Shown here piece after piece: positions 1-9,749 of a stretch of 21,685 nt of DNA (positions are counted from its first letter, which is position 1; each line of letters starts with the position of its first letter). Source of the DNA: Hemicentrotus pulcherrimus. Lineage: Eukaryota > Echinodermata > Echinoidea > Camarodonta > Strongylocentrotidae. Both the position numbers and the translations under genes were made by a program. The stretch covers positions 174,099 to 195,783 of the forward strand of contig BEXV01000579.1 of assembly GCA_003118195.1 (NCBI GenBank), written 5' to 3'. The notes under the pieces were generated by a model, which made no database searches, had not been told where the DNA came from, and saw only the letters and a list, made by a program, of their open reading frames with translations.

Positions 1-165
1 TGGTAGGTAGAAAACTAGACAAAACATCATTATACATTACATATTGTTTTCTGTTAGATAAATAGCTCTCAAACCATGATAATGCAACTCCACGAATTCC
101 ATAACAGTAAAGTTTTTTCATTAGAATTAGAAGCGGTTTCCTGGCAAATTTTTTATCATCATGTA
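1..165 (-). mobile_element. LINE (non-LTR retrotransposon) reverse-transcriptase fragment, cut by window edge
   Basis: From about 130 down to 1 the minus strand is open for some 43 codons and reads like the middle of a non-LTR retrotransposon reverse transcriptase. It contains the block YGIRGVALSWFESYL followed by SNRKQYV and then LSSFLPT. In CR1/jockey/L2-like elements this segment lies between the 'KAFDTV-H-ILL' motif and the 'CGVPQGS' motif, and the window ends just before the latter would appear. The stretch just upstream (165-130) looks like a decayed version of the KAFDTVxHxIL motif (KFARKPLLIL). No catalytic YxDD box is in the window. It is a remnant inserted in the same orientation as the NAV gene, most likely in one of its 3' introns. 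The family-level assignment (RT of a LINE) is strong; the clade is not resolved. Confidence 0.8.
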
Positions 166-167
166 TT

Positions 168-500
168 AGTCAAAATATATTCGTTCACATGATTGGTAAT
201 GAGAGCTTCCATTTCATTTTTTGAAATTGGGGCGTTTCCAATACTGGTCTTTACCTTTAAAGCATTTATAATCAGTGACAGTTTAGATGCTGGATTATGC
301 AGGTTTTTCCAGAATTCAGCCAGTGTCCTGCATTTCTTATCTGACCTTTCAAAGGATAGAGGGACTCTTATCTTCACGCTTACTCAATTCAGGAAATCAG
401 AATATTTTAAGAGCCTCAACTCTTGGCTGAAGTTGAGTGCATTGAAAAGAGATAATTTGGAGGGAATGTCGGTCTTCAATATGATACATTTCTACTGAAC
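168..500 (-). mobile_element. Probable decayed C-terminal tail of a LINE ORF2
   Basis: A 72-codon open frame (377 to 159, minus strand) contains VPLSFERSDKKCRTLAEFW followed by KNLHNPASKL. This resembles the short region after the RT domain in CR1/L2-like ORF2 proteins, which commonly reads like '(I/V)P-L-ERR-x-x-LCR-x(n)-NP-x-(H/S)-KL'. Further upstream (about 500-390) the match appears to continue only with frame shifts, as expected for a dead copy. In the minus-strand reading direction this 'tail' comes before the RT fragment at 165-1, the wrong order for one intact element, so two insertions or a rearrangement are implied. The call rests on remembered family pattern only. An unrelated chance ORF is the alternative. 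Confidence 0.45.
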
Positions 501-1740
501 TGATACTTAGTTTAAATGTCTATGGTTTTCTGTTTTCTATCATAGATTTTGGTGCTATAATTTGAAGCTCTGCCAAGAGAAGAGGCATTGTGGAATATTA
601 AAGAGTGGATTCTTCTGACTAAAGTTCAATCAGGTGAAACACTAATTTCAATAAAGATACAGTGTAGATCCATAATACAATACGACATCTGGTGATTTTT
701 TCTTTCTTCGTACACCCCAAATATAGAGGAAATAAGTTGAAGAGAAAACAGGAGGACAAAAATGAGAATATTTAGTCAACAGACTTGAAAATATACATCA
801 AAAGAATATAAACATAGCAAATTTGATTGGAGGAGAGGGGGAAAGTGACACACTGCCTAAAGCAAAGAAACCAAGAGACCTGTAAATGCTAATAAGGCAC
901 GTAGCGAGGGAGAGGTGGGAAAATTGTAAATAGAACTTTTAAGAATGAAATTTCATCCTTTTGGGTCACATGTAAATTACGTAGGGGAGGGTTCAAGCAT
1001 CGTACGATCCGAGCGCTCTTATTCTGTTTTCGTCAGGTGTGGTATATGATTAGCTGACCAAACAAGACAAAACCTTAGAGGTCCTACGTGTACGTGTATG
1101 CGTACAGTGCATCTAGATGCACCAAGTCAATGGATTGTTCTTTGAAATACACCTTTTTCAATTCTAGCATACGCATTATCTAGTTAATTAGGAAATAAAT
1201 GATTATTCAAATTAAATAGTGACAAATCTTGAATGTTTGCAATTCAATAATCATTTGTGGTATTATTCCAATTTATGAATTAATAGTAAATGTTTATTGC
1301 CCTTTAATCATTGAGAGATTGAATTGTGGGCATATTTTGGTGCCAATGATACAAAGAAGGTGTGTTTCGTTGCCATTGTTTTTTATTTGTTGTTTTTTTT
1401 TGTATTCTAGGTCTATCCTGCAGAAACACATATATAAAATTGTTCAAAATATGCATATTTCACAATTGAACAAACATCAAGCACAATCAAAACCTGAGAA
1501 TTAGAGTATACTTGTAGTAGGACTAAACTGAAGAAAAAAATCAGTCTTTACATGGCGTTTTTCTTTTAAGACCAATCTTGACTGCCCCTTTAAAAAATCC
1601 ATTTAGAAATTGCAGCTTGTCCATCTGCAGTGACACCTAGTGCTAGCAGGTAGATTCCTAGCTGGTAGCTTTCTGTGAGCTTGTGACATTATCTAGCCTC
1701 ACACCTGTGCTTATTCCAACATCACAGATCCCTACCATTC
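501..1740. other. No gene seen; AT-rich flank/intron
   Basis: I see no credible exon, RNA gene or clear repeat here. The 91-codon plus-strand frame at 1229-1504 has AT-driven composition (many I, C, F, L, with a poly-T run at 1388-1400) and no recognisable domain. The segment 1087-1105 is a short alternating CGTGTACGTGT stretch. If the NAV gene continues to the left, this is part of the intron after exon E. Confidence 0.5.
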
Positions 1741-2230
1741 TCCTTAATGAATGAATACCCCTTTCACATTTTTGGCTACCTCTTGACATCTATCAACATT
1801 TCAAAGATTTTGCCATTTCCTTTAATGGAATACCCATTTCACATTTTCATTATCATACATTGAAATTGCATCAATTCCTATCATAAGACTCGTCCCTGTG
1901 CTCATTTCAATATGACAAACATTCTCATTCTAACCCGTTTACACAGAGACCTACTCCGTAATCACACTATCGACGAATCACCCGCCAAACCCTAAATGTT
2001 CATATTATAATGAATACCCCATTCATATTTTGCAAACATGTGCGGTGTTCATACAATATGCATTATCCTAAATGGGTGACCAGTTCACACTTTGGGTACC
2101 TATTAACAATCCCTTTCAACCTTTGGAAATCCCTTGCCCTCAGCCCAATAAAAACAGTTCAAACCTTTTTCATATCATCAATGTAAAAGCAGGGAAATAT
2201 GAAAAGTATTGGATTAAACTTGAGCCACAT
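1741..2230. repeat. Block of degenerate direct repeats (AATGAATACCCMTTTCACATTTT-like)
   Basis: A motif of roughly 25 bases recurs with divergence at about 1746, 1824, 2010 and 2070. Copies read AATGAATACCCCTTTCACAT, AATGGAATACCCATTTCACA, AATGAATACCCCATTCATAT and AATGGGTGACCAGTTCACAC, and the first and last are followed by a TACCT segment. Spacing is irregular (about 60-190 bases), so this looks like an old, decayed tandem array or nested copies of a repetitive element rather than a satellite. The 65-codon plus-strand frame at 2072-2269 lies across the last copy and has no domain I recognise. Confidence 0.45.
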
Positions 2231-2280
2231 TTTGTATTGTTACCTAGTTTTGCTTGGTTCAACATATGACAGGGTCTAAT

Positions 2281-2436
2281 GCAAGGCAAGAGAGAGGAAG
2301 GGAAAAAATGGAACAGAGATAGAGGCGGAGGGGGATATACATGTACATATAGGGAATAGAGCGAAGAAAGAGAGAGAGAGAGACATAAAGAGAAGGGAGA
2401 GGAAGAGAGCTAACAACCAAGCGAGAGAGAAATGTT
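2281..2436. repeat. Purine-rich (GA) low-complexity tract
   Basis: About 150 bases of the plus strand are strongly purine-biased, with GAGAGAGG-type runs (for example AAAGAGAGAGAGAGAGA near 2368-2384), interrupted by a TATACATGTACATAT palindrome around 2336-2350. The minus-strand 77-codon frame covering it is all Leu/Ser/Phe and is a by-product of this composition. Confidence 0.6.
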
Positions 2437-3666
2437 TACACCCATCTCCAATCTCAAGTGAGGAGGTAAATGCCAAAAGAAGCATGAAAACCCCGGCCCA
2501 ACTACGCATTAGGAGAGACTTCTACCATGTAATGAGATAAGAGAGTAGGCAAGCGATAACGATTATAGACTGAGGTAAGGGAGTGACAGACTGTCTCCCA
2601 TAGTGGTTTGCTGCCACCTACAGTCTAAATGCAAGATAACTTTACTCCTTGCCCTCTATGTTATCTTGACTACTCTTATTATTTTTTTCCAGATCATTTC
2701 TGTGTGTGTGTAAAATTGGATTTCTCTTTTTTTCTGTTTAAAATGTAAAAGCTGCAAAACATCAAGAAATTTAAAGGAAGTCACCGGAATTAACATCTTA
2801 TTTTGCTTCTCAAAGAAATTTGAATATAATATCTAGTTTGGAATATACATCAGAATGATTTTGTGAGTATACATGTATATCCTAGTTATTCTGCAAAATA
2901 ACTCTTCTCGCCATTACACTATGAAAAAAATCAGAATATTTAAAATTAAACAAATTGAAAAAGATCAAGCAATATATGGCAGGATAAATATGATGGTATC
3001 AAAAAGAAGTGGGCATAGAGAGATCATTCTATTTTAATTCCCTTCCATTGTCTCCCAAAGATATGTGGTAGGCAGATGACAGTTTGAGTAATTTATTTAT
3101 TTATTTTTTTTAAGTTTTAAACTTTTCAATAAAATGCTACAGTTGGCGATCGGTAATGGAAGTAGCGGCTCAAAACTTGCCTCTCAGTGGATGCATAATA
3201 ATTATCTGCTTGCCTCTACAGTCTACATGCAAGACAGTCAAATAGCTAAATGAAACTCTAATTTTCAAGCTGCAGCCACCAACTGGCTATCACAAATGAT
3301 AATAAGCAATCCATTTGCTTATTCAGAAAAGAAGTCTCTACCCCCTCAAGAAAATAAATGAATGAATAAATAGATAAATAATAAAGTCTTTAATTGTGGC
3401 CATTTAGTTAAATTAACTCAAATAATTAGTTCATGGAAGGATCTGAAATAATTCTAATGATGTCTCGAACAACGCAGGTATCTATCTACACAGTATGGAG
3501 CTTAGGAAGGAAGGTACAAACAAATTATCAGCTGAGTTCACCATTAAACTGCTGTGATATTTAATGTAAGGACAATAACAAAAAGTTACACAAATAAAAC
3601 AAAAACAATCAAGAAAGTAGACAACAAAAACAACATAGATAAAAAGAGAATAGAGTTGTCTCTTAC
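2437..3666. other. NAV: Intron 3' of NAV exon E (part); no exon seen
   Basis: This follows the exon E donor on the minus strand, so it is intron. The next exon would have to begin with the single base completing the split codon AG|N, and I found no convincing acceptor plus coding stretch between 3666 and the window's left end. Low-complexity A/T runs occur at 3091-3112 (TTTATTTATTTATTTTTTTT) and 3353-3384 (AATGAATAAATAGATAAATAA), typical intronic simple sequence. Confidence 0.6.
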
Positions 3667-5983
3667 CTTTCTTCGTCACTGAGATCCATGGATTTGGAGA
3701 GATACTCTCGTACAGCGGCCATCCCATCATGCACCCTGAACGACATCCCAATGCGCCTTGCATACAGCGTACCTCCTCCTTCACTCATGTAACCGCTACC
3801 TATATCACCAAGGCCAGCAGAGCGATGCAAGATATCACCATCACTCACATAGCCACTGGCAATATCCTCACTGACATAGTCATTGCAGTCATCGATAAGA
3901 GTTTGATTAGTTTGATCTGTGAACTGGAGATCATTGAGGTGTGAGCGGTTAGAGAAGGTCCGTCGCATAGAGTTAAGATAGACTTTGCTGAGAAGAGGCT
4001 GGTAGGTACCATCAGGTTTGGCTGTCATGACAGTGCTATCATTGGTAGATTCTGTGGGTATGGAGACTGTGGACATGCTCTTGAGCTTAGAGGTTGAGCC
4101 TAAGGAGCCTCTACGAGTCAAGCTGGAGCTACGATGAGAGTGGGGCATCTCAGGAGACTGCCTCACCTCTGGCGAAGGCTCCTTCAGCTGAGTCGTGATG
4201 CTGTCACCGAAGGTCGTCTCCTTAGTTGCACGGTTCGGCACTGGCGAGGGCCTGGCACCGACCTGCGAGTTCATCACCGTCACGTTGTAATCACTTGGGT
4301 TCTGGACGTCTGGGATGGACTTGAGGACACGGGGTTGTTGCTTGGGCGTACTACCAAAGGTTGTGACTGCCTTGTCATTCTTGTAGACAGTTGTGCAGAA
4401 GTCTTCCTCCATCTTCGGCTGGAAGATGACGCTGTTCTCTGATGACTGACTCGTGGTGGAGGAGATACTAATCTGGCTGTGGATAGGAGTGCCGTTGGCA
4501 GAGTCTGTTTCATTAGACGCAGCAATGCTTATCGTGTCGCTGCAGTCCTTGGATGGGGGCCGACTTCCAGTATAGTTGAATGGCGCAACCGTGGCCGTGT
4601 TAGCTGGGGAACGGTTGTGACTAGGCGACGTGGTAATGGAGTTACGGCCACCCGAAGATGGCGTCTTTACCACAGGGGACTTACTAGGTTCTACAACGGC
4701 TTTCTCACTATCTAGTATTGGTATTGGTTCAGTTTGTAGAGGAGGTTTTGGGGGTACAGGACTGTACGCACCACCACTTGTATAAGTTACTTTCTCCTCA
4801 CTTTCTTTCTCGCTGCTCGGAGTGGATTCTGTTTTCTTTGCAGCAGTAGAACCAGGGGCTTTGAGTCCTGACCTTTGTGTGCTACCTGGTTTGGGAATTC
4901 CTCTTGAACTTGGAATCTGCGAGGCACAACTAGGGCCTCCATGCTGTTGACTTGTGACTGTCTGCACAGGTTTAACCTTACTCGTACTTGATTTATTTGA
5001 TGGCATTTTTAGTCCACTCATTTTTCCACATTCTAATATATCGCTTCTTACGCTTCCATCACCTTCCCCACTATGTAATGGCAATTTAGATTTCAGCTTG
5101 CTTTCAGGCATCGGCAACTTAGAACCTTCATCGCTCAAGTCGCTATTGTTCAGATCAGATTGCACATATTCCTTTTGACCTAGTTTAGGGGAAGTCCTTG
5201 GTTTGGCCCCACCAAAGGCTCTTCCGATTGTTTTCTGCGCCACGGCCTTGAGGGCATTCTTGGGGCTACTTGACCCTAAGGTTAGGCCAGGTGATACAGC
5301 CCCATTAGAGTTAGTTCTCTCTCTTGCAACTCTGGATTCATGACTCTCAGGCACAGGTTCCTCTGCCTTGACCTTCTTCTCTACCTTGCTTGGAGGTGCT
5401 AACTTGGATTCCTTTGCAGCAGGTTTCTTGGCAGGGGCAGCTTGCCTACCAGCTGAAGAGTCTCTCTTGGGGGGTAATGGTTTTGCTATCGACGACTTCC
5501 CAGGGGCAGGCTTACTCTTGACAACTGCATCTTTTGGCTTTTCTGGTTCCTTCTCTTTAGCAGCTGGTGGTGGCCCTTTCCCATCCTTTCCAAATATCTT
5601 GAGCTTGGTTAGCATGGAACCCTTTCCATTGTTCGCAGGGGGTATCTTTGACCCAGCCTTGTCTCCACCACCACCACCACCTGCTGCTAGAGGGGGCTTG
5701 CCTGTACCTCCTCCACTGCTCTTAGGGGTTGGAATACCCTTCTGGCCAGCTGGCACTGAACTGGACCTGGCTTTGCTCTTTGATGCAGCATCAAGCTTTG
5801 AAGAGGAGCCTGCTCCGCCCTTGGATGACATACCAGGGGAGGGGCTTCTGGTCTGGGAGCGGGGTGCGGCAAGACCGGAGCCGGGAGGCTTTATGTTGGA
5901 GGTAGATGAGGTAGATGGGATGCCTGATGAAGACTGGTGGGCCTGAGATGATGATGATGTCTTCTTAGATCCTGGTATTGCAC
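3667..5983 (-). CDS. NAV: Neuron navigator (NAV/UNC-53 family) homologue, large internal exon E
   Basis: This 2317-nt internal exon encodes about 772 residues of disordered Ser/Pro/Lys/Gly-rich sequence. NAV proteins are microtubule-associated, plus-end-tracking proteins that steer axon and cell migration. The identifying part is at the C-terminal end: two repeats reading SGYVSDGDIL and SGYMSEGGGTLYAR, matching the conserved vertebrate NAV motif of the form SGYMTDGG-LYTR. Upstream are EB1-type SxIP motifs (SGIP at 5916-5927, SKIP at 5640-5651, SQIP at 4911-4922) and a proline-rich PVPPKPP (4740-4760) that could bind SH3 proteins. Boundaries: acceptor TTTAG|GTGCAATACC (exon starts at 5983, phase 1), donor GAAAG|GTAAGA (exon ends at 3667, phase 2). 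The frame stays open upstream to an ATG at 6008, but this is intron, not a start. Long antisense frames here are compositional shadows. Confidence 0.9.
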
Positions 5984-6676
5984 CTAAATCAAATTCAGAG
6001 GAAAACAAAAATTACACGGTATCCCTTCTCTTGTTGCGTACCTTTCACACTTTGTAATTACCCATTAATTATTGAAGAAAAAAGAATCTGAATTTACAGG
6101 TAGGCAAGAAGAAAAAAAAGTATGCATATAGGTTAGTCAAATAATTGAAATTTTTAAAATCATCCTCTACCTTATATAACAATACCAAAATTAGAGGAAT
6201 CTGACAAAATCAGAGAGAGAGCCAATCATCACAAAAAAGAAATAATAATTGAGGGGGAAAAGGATATATATGACATCAAAAGTACAAACAAAGCTATTGG
6301 ATGATTTATCAAAGACATATTGAATTGTTGTATTGCAATCATCAAAGTATATAACAAGAATGAATAGAACGCCTACACCAATCAATGCAGATGCTTACTC
6401 AGGGAACAAGGAACATACATATTGACAAGCTCTGTTTGGAGGTTGCAAACTAAATTGTATTAACAACTAAATTAATATGATTTGAAATTCATTTCCTATT
6501 TAAATTTATTTTAGTTTCCTAATTACTCATGCATTTTACTCTGATAAGTGCAATGTTTTAGTATGTCTTCATTGGAAGCAATTCATCTTGGGGTTTTTCA
6601 GCACTAATCATCTCTATCAGAATTACTCCAATTTTGGTAAAATAAAAATGAATGCATTTTTTTCTTCCAAACCCAC
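5984..6676 (-). other. NAV: Intron between exons E and D (693 nt)
   Basis: GT-AG intron on the minus strand: donor TATG|GTGGGT at the D side and acceptor GATTTAG at the E side, both phase 1, making a Gly codon (G|GT) across the junction. It is AT-rich and I see no other exon or element. The GTGGGT donor is weaker than the others in this gene. A GTATGG two codons earlier is in the wrong phase and was not used. Confidence 0.8.
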
Positions 6677-6853
6677 CATACGAGTTGGGGACTGGTGAGG
6701 GGCCTCGACTCTTATCATTGCTTATCGAGGCACCGATGGAATTACGCTGTCCCGGAGCCTTGAGTCCCCCACCCCTAGGGGCAGCAGCAACGCTGTTGGG
6801 GGTGGGGATCCTGGAACCCATATCGGAGGAAGAGCTCCGAGCACTGCTTGATC
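6677..6853 (-). CDS. NAV: Neuron navigator homologue, exon D (symmetric, 177 nt)
   Basis: This exon encodes about 59 residues, phase 1 in and phase 1 out, so it can be included or skipped without a frameshift. The translation is Ser-rich then basic and Pro-rich, with GSRIPTPN (an SRIP EB1-binding motif at 6804-6815) and a run of three Gly (RGGGLKAPGQR). It is NAV-like only in composition; the family call comes from its splicing continuity with exons A, B, C and E. The acceptor is strong: a pyrimidine-rich TTTGCTTCTTCTTCTATTGTAG before GATCAAGC. Donor TATG|GTGGGT. The joint to exon E gives ...PNSY-G-AIPGSKK. The antisense frame across it is a shadow. Confidence 0.85.
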
Positions 6854-8695
6854 CTACAATAGAAGAAGAAGCAAAAGCGTGTATGTTACTTGTTGTTGTT
6901 GTTCGGCATGTTGTTATGATTGACAAAATAAAACTGCCTCTATTCATGTATATGTGTTAGAATAACACCCAGCACATGGTACTAATGAAAGAATGAGCCT
7001 GGGAATGAAAAACATTGAACATGGTAATATCTTCCTACAAATTACAGAGCAGAGTAGGCTTAAATGTTTGATACATGGTAACATTTTCCTATTACCGTCA
7101 GCCTCTACATCTTCAAGTACAAGCTCAAACAGTAGAGGGCCACCTCTCTATCATTTCCAACACTAATATTGATTTACATGACTTGTTGGCAGCAAGAACA
7201 TCTTGATGTTTAATCACTACCTATTACCCATTGGATAAGTGAACTCTTTGTTACAAAAGCCCAACAAGCTTTTAAGCAATACATAATATAGAGTACTGCA
7301 TGATAGCTTCATTTTTAATCCATTCAAGAAAAAAACTCATATTTCCACAAAATTGAATTTGAATTTATATAATCAAATGAGATGCAAGTAGTGTACAAAT
7401 GACGTTTAGGCCTAGTCTATGTCTCAGGTCTAGTCTTAAAACTTGATCATACATGTATAGTCCTTGTACTTCCACTGTAAGCTACACATGGCTTTCCATA
7501 AGCTGTAATGATGGGTAGCATACAAGATGAGTACAGAAGCATGATTTGATGGATAAAGCCACTAAACAAGAGCAGTTTCTTTTCCTTTTTCAATAGTCAT
7601 GATCATTCTGAGTCCATTGAGCATAGTGATAATGAGAACTTGTGGCAATGTAACATTGCATACAATGACTGCAACACACCACCGCTTTCTTTTTCAAAAA
7701 TATTAAAACATATTGTACATGTACATATCGTGTAAAGCACAGTTCCAGTATGCACTTCAACATACACAACACAATGTATCTAAATGAAATCACCCAAGTT
7801 TTAAACCTACAAATAGATTAAACTTAATACCAAGGCAAGGAGGATATTTGAAGCAACATATTTTAAAAAGCAAATAAATGCATTATTGGTTCAAAAATGA
7901 TAATTTCACAAATCTGGTAATATACTTGGTATTTATTAATATGTATTTCCATAATTTCTTCTGAACAAAAATTGTTCAAGAGTGTGATGATCCAACTCAT
8001 TTGTAATAACGGAAGTAATGTGTAATTCTATATTGATTCTTAAAAGAAACTGTTTATTGTAGGAATCACCTCGAGTCTCTGTAGTCTGATGATCTCTTAT
8101 TTTTTTTTCCAAACCACTGAATTATTATATTTCGTCATACCAACTATCCCGCAAAGATTTTTATCCCTTCATTCTATGGCCATTTTTAGTTGGTGGCAGC
8201 GGTGGGATTGGTCGTCTTCTTGACACATGACATGTTTTCATTTTCTCTTCAATGACTTCGTTAATTCGTGGAAACCAGTACAGGTATGTTTCTTGTAACC
8301 TGAACACTAGGATTGTTAGTGCGTGTGAACACTTAAATGTAAAATTCTATTGATATCTTCTGTGACTGTACAAACATTAGAAGCTAATAGTCTTCTGCAA
8401 TCCATATACAGCATAGCATTAATAGTTCTTACATTTTCCCATACTTCTATTTCAACTCTTCCTTTACGAGCAGAACATTCACAGATGCTCATGTGCATAG
8501 AACATCTTTAAACAGTTTAATGATGTTTTCAACTGTTTTGATACCATAAAATTGAAATGCGCATCTCTCAAGTTCTGTCAGAGCTTTTCAGTAGTCTAAT
8601 ACCATCTAATGGCATTAAAGCCAATGATATACCAATCACAAAGCTGAATAATCTTCTCCTCTAAATACCCAAGATACAAACAAGAAATAATTTAC
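6854..8695 (-). other. NAV: Intron between exon D and the 30-nt microexon; no other element seen
   Basis: About 1.8 kb of AT-rich intron. I scanned it for phase 1-1 exons. The candidates with GTAA/GTGA donors (7089-7096, 8068-8080) would be only 9 nt with no pyrimidine tract, and I do not accept them. No clear transposon ends were found. Confidence 0.6.
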
Positions 8696-8725
8696 CTTTT
8701 GCCCCATTCCCAGGTTTAGTGGTAG
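8696..8725 (-). CDS. NAV: Candidate 30-nt microexon of the neuron navigator gene
   Basis: The minus strand reads a pyrimidine-rich TTTCCATTTTTGCTTTACTGAACAAAG acceptor, then 30 nt, then the donor AAAAG|GTAAAT. Its phase is 1-1, matching the flanking exon ends (C ends phase 1, D begins phase 1). It would insert ten residues, replacing Gly at the junction by A-TTKPGNGAK-G. This Lys/Pro/Gly composition resembles the surrounding NAV linker. A TGC triplet lies about 17 nt upstream of the acceptor, as described for neural microexons controlled by SRRM3/4-type factors. There is no transcript evidence. The reason for calling it is the combination of both splice sites, exact phase and no stop codon. 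Confidence 0.6.
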
Positions 8726-8836
8726 CTTTGTTCAGTAAAGCAAAAATGGAAACTGTTAGAATCATTCAATGTTTCGTAATTAATCACCGCAAACCATGCA
8801 AGTAAACAACCAGGCATAAACAAGCATCGACCCGGC

Positions 8837-8863
8837 GTGAAGTGGTACTAACCACCACTTCAC
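8837..8863. repeat. Perfect 10-bp inverted repeat (hairpin), 7-nt loop
   Basis: GTGAAGTGGT (8837-8846) and ACCACTTCAC (8854-8863) are exact reverse complements around the loop ACTAACC. It lies 32 bases before the G-rich tandem repeat. It could be a cruciform-forming element or part of a transposon end; no Helitron-type CTRR end follows it on either strand. Confidence 0.85.
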
Positions 8864-8895
8864 ATATCTCTCCTACTCAGATTTAGTCTTGATAT

Positions 8896-8950
8896 GGATT
8901 CAGGGTTGGGGTAGGGGTATAGGATTCAGGGTTGGGGTAGGGGTATAGGA
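8896..8950 (+). repeat. 26-bp G-rich tandem repeat, two full copies plus partial
   Basis: The unit GGATTCAGGGTTGGGGTAGG + GGTATA occurs at 8896-8921 and 8922-8947 without any difference, then a third partial copy begins (GGATAGGGTTTGGG). G-runs of three to four suggest possible G-quadruplex formation on the plus strand. Perfect identity implies recent duplication. Confidence 0.9.
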
Positions 8951-9749
8951 TAGGGTTTGGGCAAAGTTAGGATTAGGTTAGAAATCTAGATGAAGCTAGT
9001 TATGTCAAACCTGCTTTAGTGACCACCTGTTTATATATACAAATATTATTTAACAGAATGCACTATTTCAAACATCATTTTTTTTTTCTTGAATGAAGTT
9101 TCTCATAGTCTTCAACAATGCATGCTAGCTATAAGGGAATCTAAAGACAGAAAATCTAAGAAATACAGACCATTTCCTCCTACCCCATTACCCGTTAAAT
9201 ATGATTTGATATATATGCATTGTTTAGAGATTCTTGCCCAGACTTATCTCTGGTTTAGGTAGCTTAATAGCAAAATGTAGTAACACAAAAAGACATGTCC
9301 GGAATGCAAAAGGCATTATAATCAGAGATGTTTGTTAATTAAAGGGTCATTTTGTTACATATCTGAATGTAAGTTGAGGTAACATAAACCATAATGTTTT
9401 TTTCCAGCTTTATATTGTAACGATACTGTTCTACCTCTGTGTGAGAGAATTATTATTTGAAGCATTAATGCATTTGAGCCGAGTTACCTTAGTACTCAGA
9501 GGGTAAGTGGTCTTTATAAATAGGTTTCACTGTATCATACAGTGTAAATGTAGTTAAGTAATTTGCAAACTATTTTTAAATCCATTACATTTCATTCATT
9601 GTTGATGCTTCACCAAAGCTGATAGTCCACGATGATATCTTTTTGTTTCACACAAAAATGTCAATTACAAAAATGAGAAGCATTAATTAATGCAAAGCCC
9701 ACGGCACAGCAAACCGACCAATGATTCTACAGTATAAGATATCTCACAA

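Noticed and set aside
4134..4715. Other open frames inside exon E on both strands (4134-4442 +, 4479-4715 +, 4280-4525 -)
   Set aside because: Shadows in alternative frames of a long, GC-richer coding exon; no domain.
5368..5946. 192-codon plus-strand open frame
   Set aside because: Fully antisense to exon E; its Gly/Pro/Leu/Ala richness mirrors the Ser/Pro/Gly/Lys codons of the NAV exon, whose splice sites and family motif are on the other strand.
6558..6947. Reading exon D as a 129-codon single-exon gene
   Set aside because: Clear acceptor and donor with phases matching exons C and E bound the coding part to 6677-6853; the flanks are AT-rich intron.
8068..8090. 9-nt microexon AGACTCGAG with phase 1-1
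   Set aside because: No pyrimidine tract before the acceptor; splice-like triplets of this size are common by chance.
8837..8863. Helitron 3' end (hairpin)
   Set aside because: No CTRR terminus at the expected distance on either strand.
9484..9540. Another microexon before the donor CTAAG|GTAACT
   Set aside because: Every acceptor choice leaves an in-frame TAA at the exon end in phase 1.
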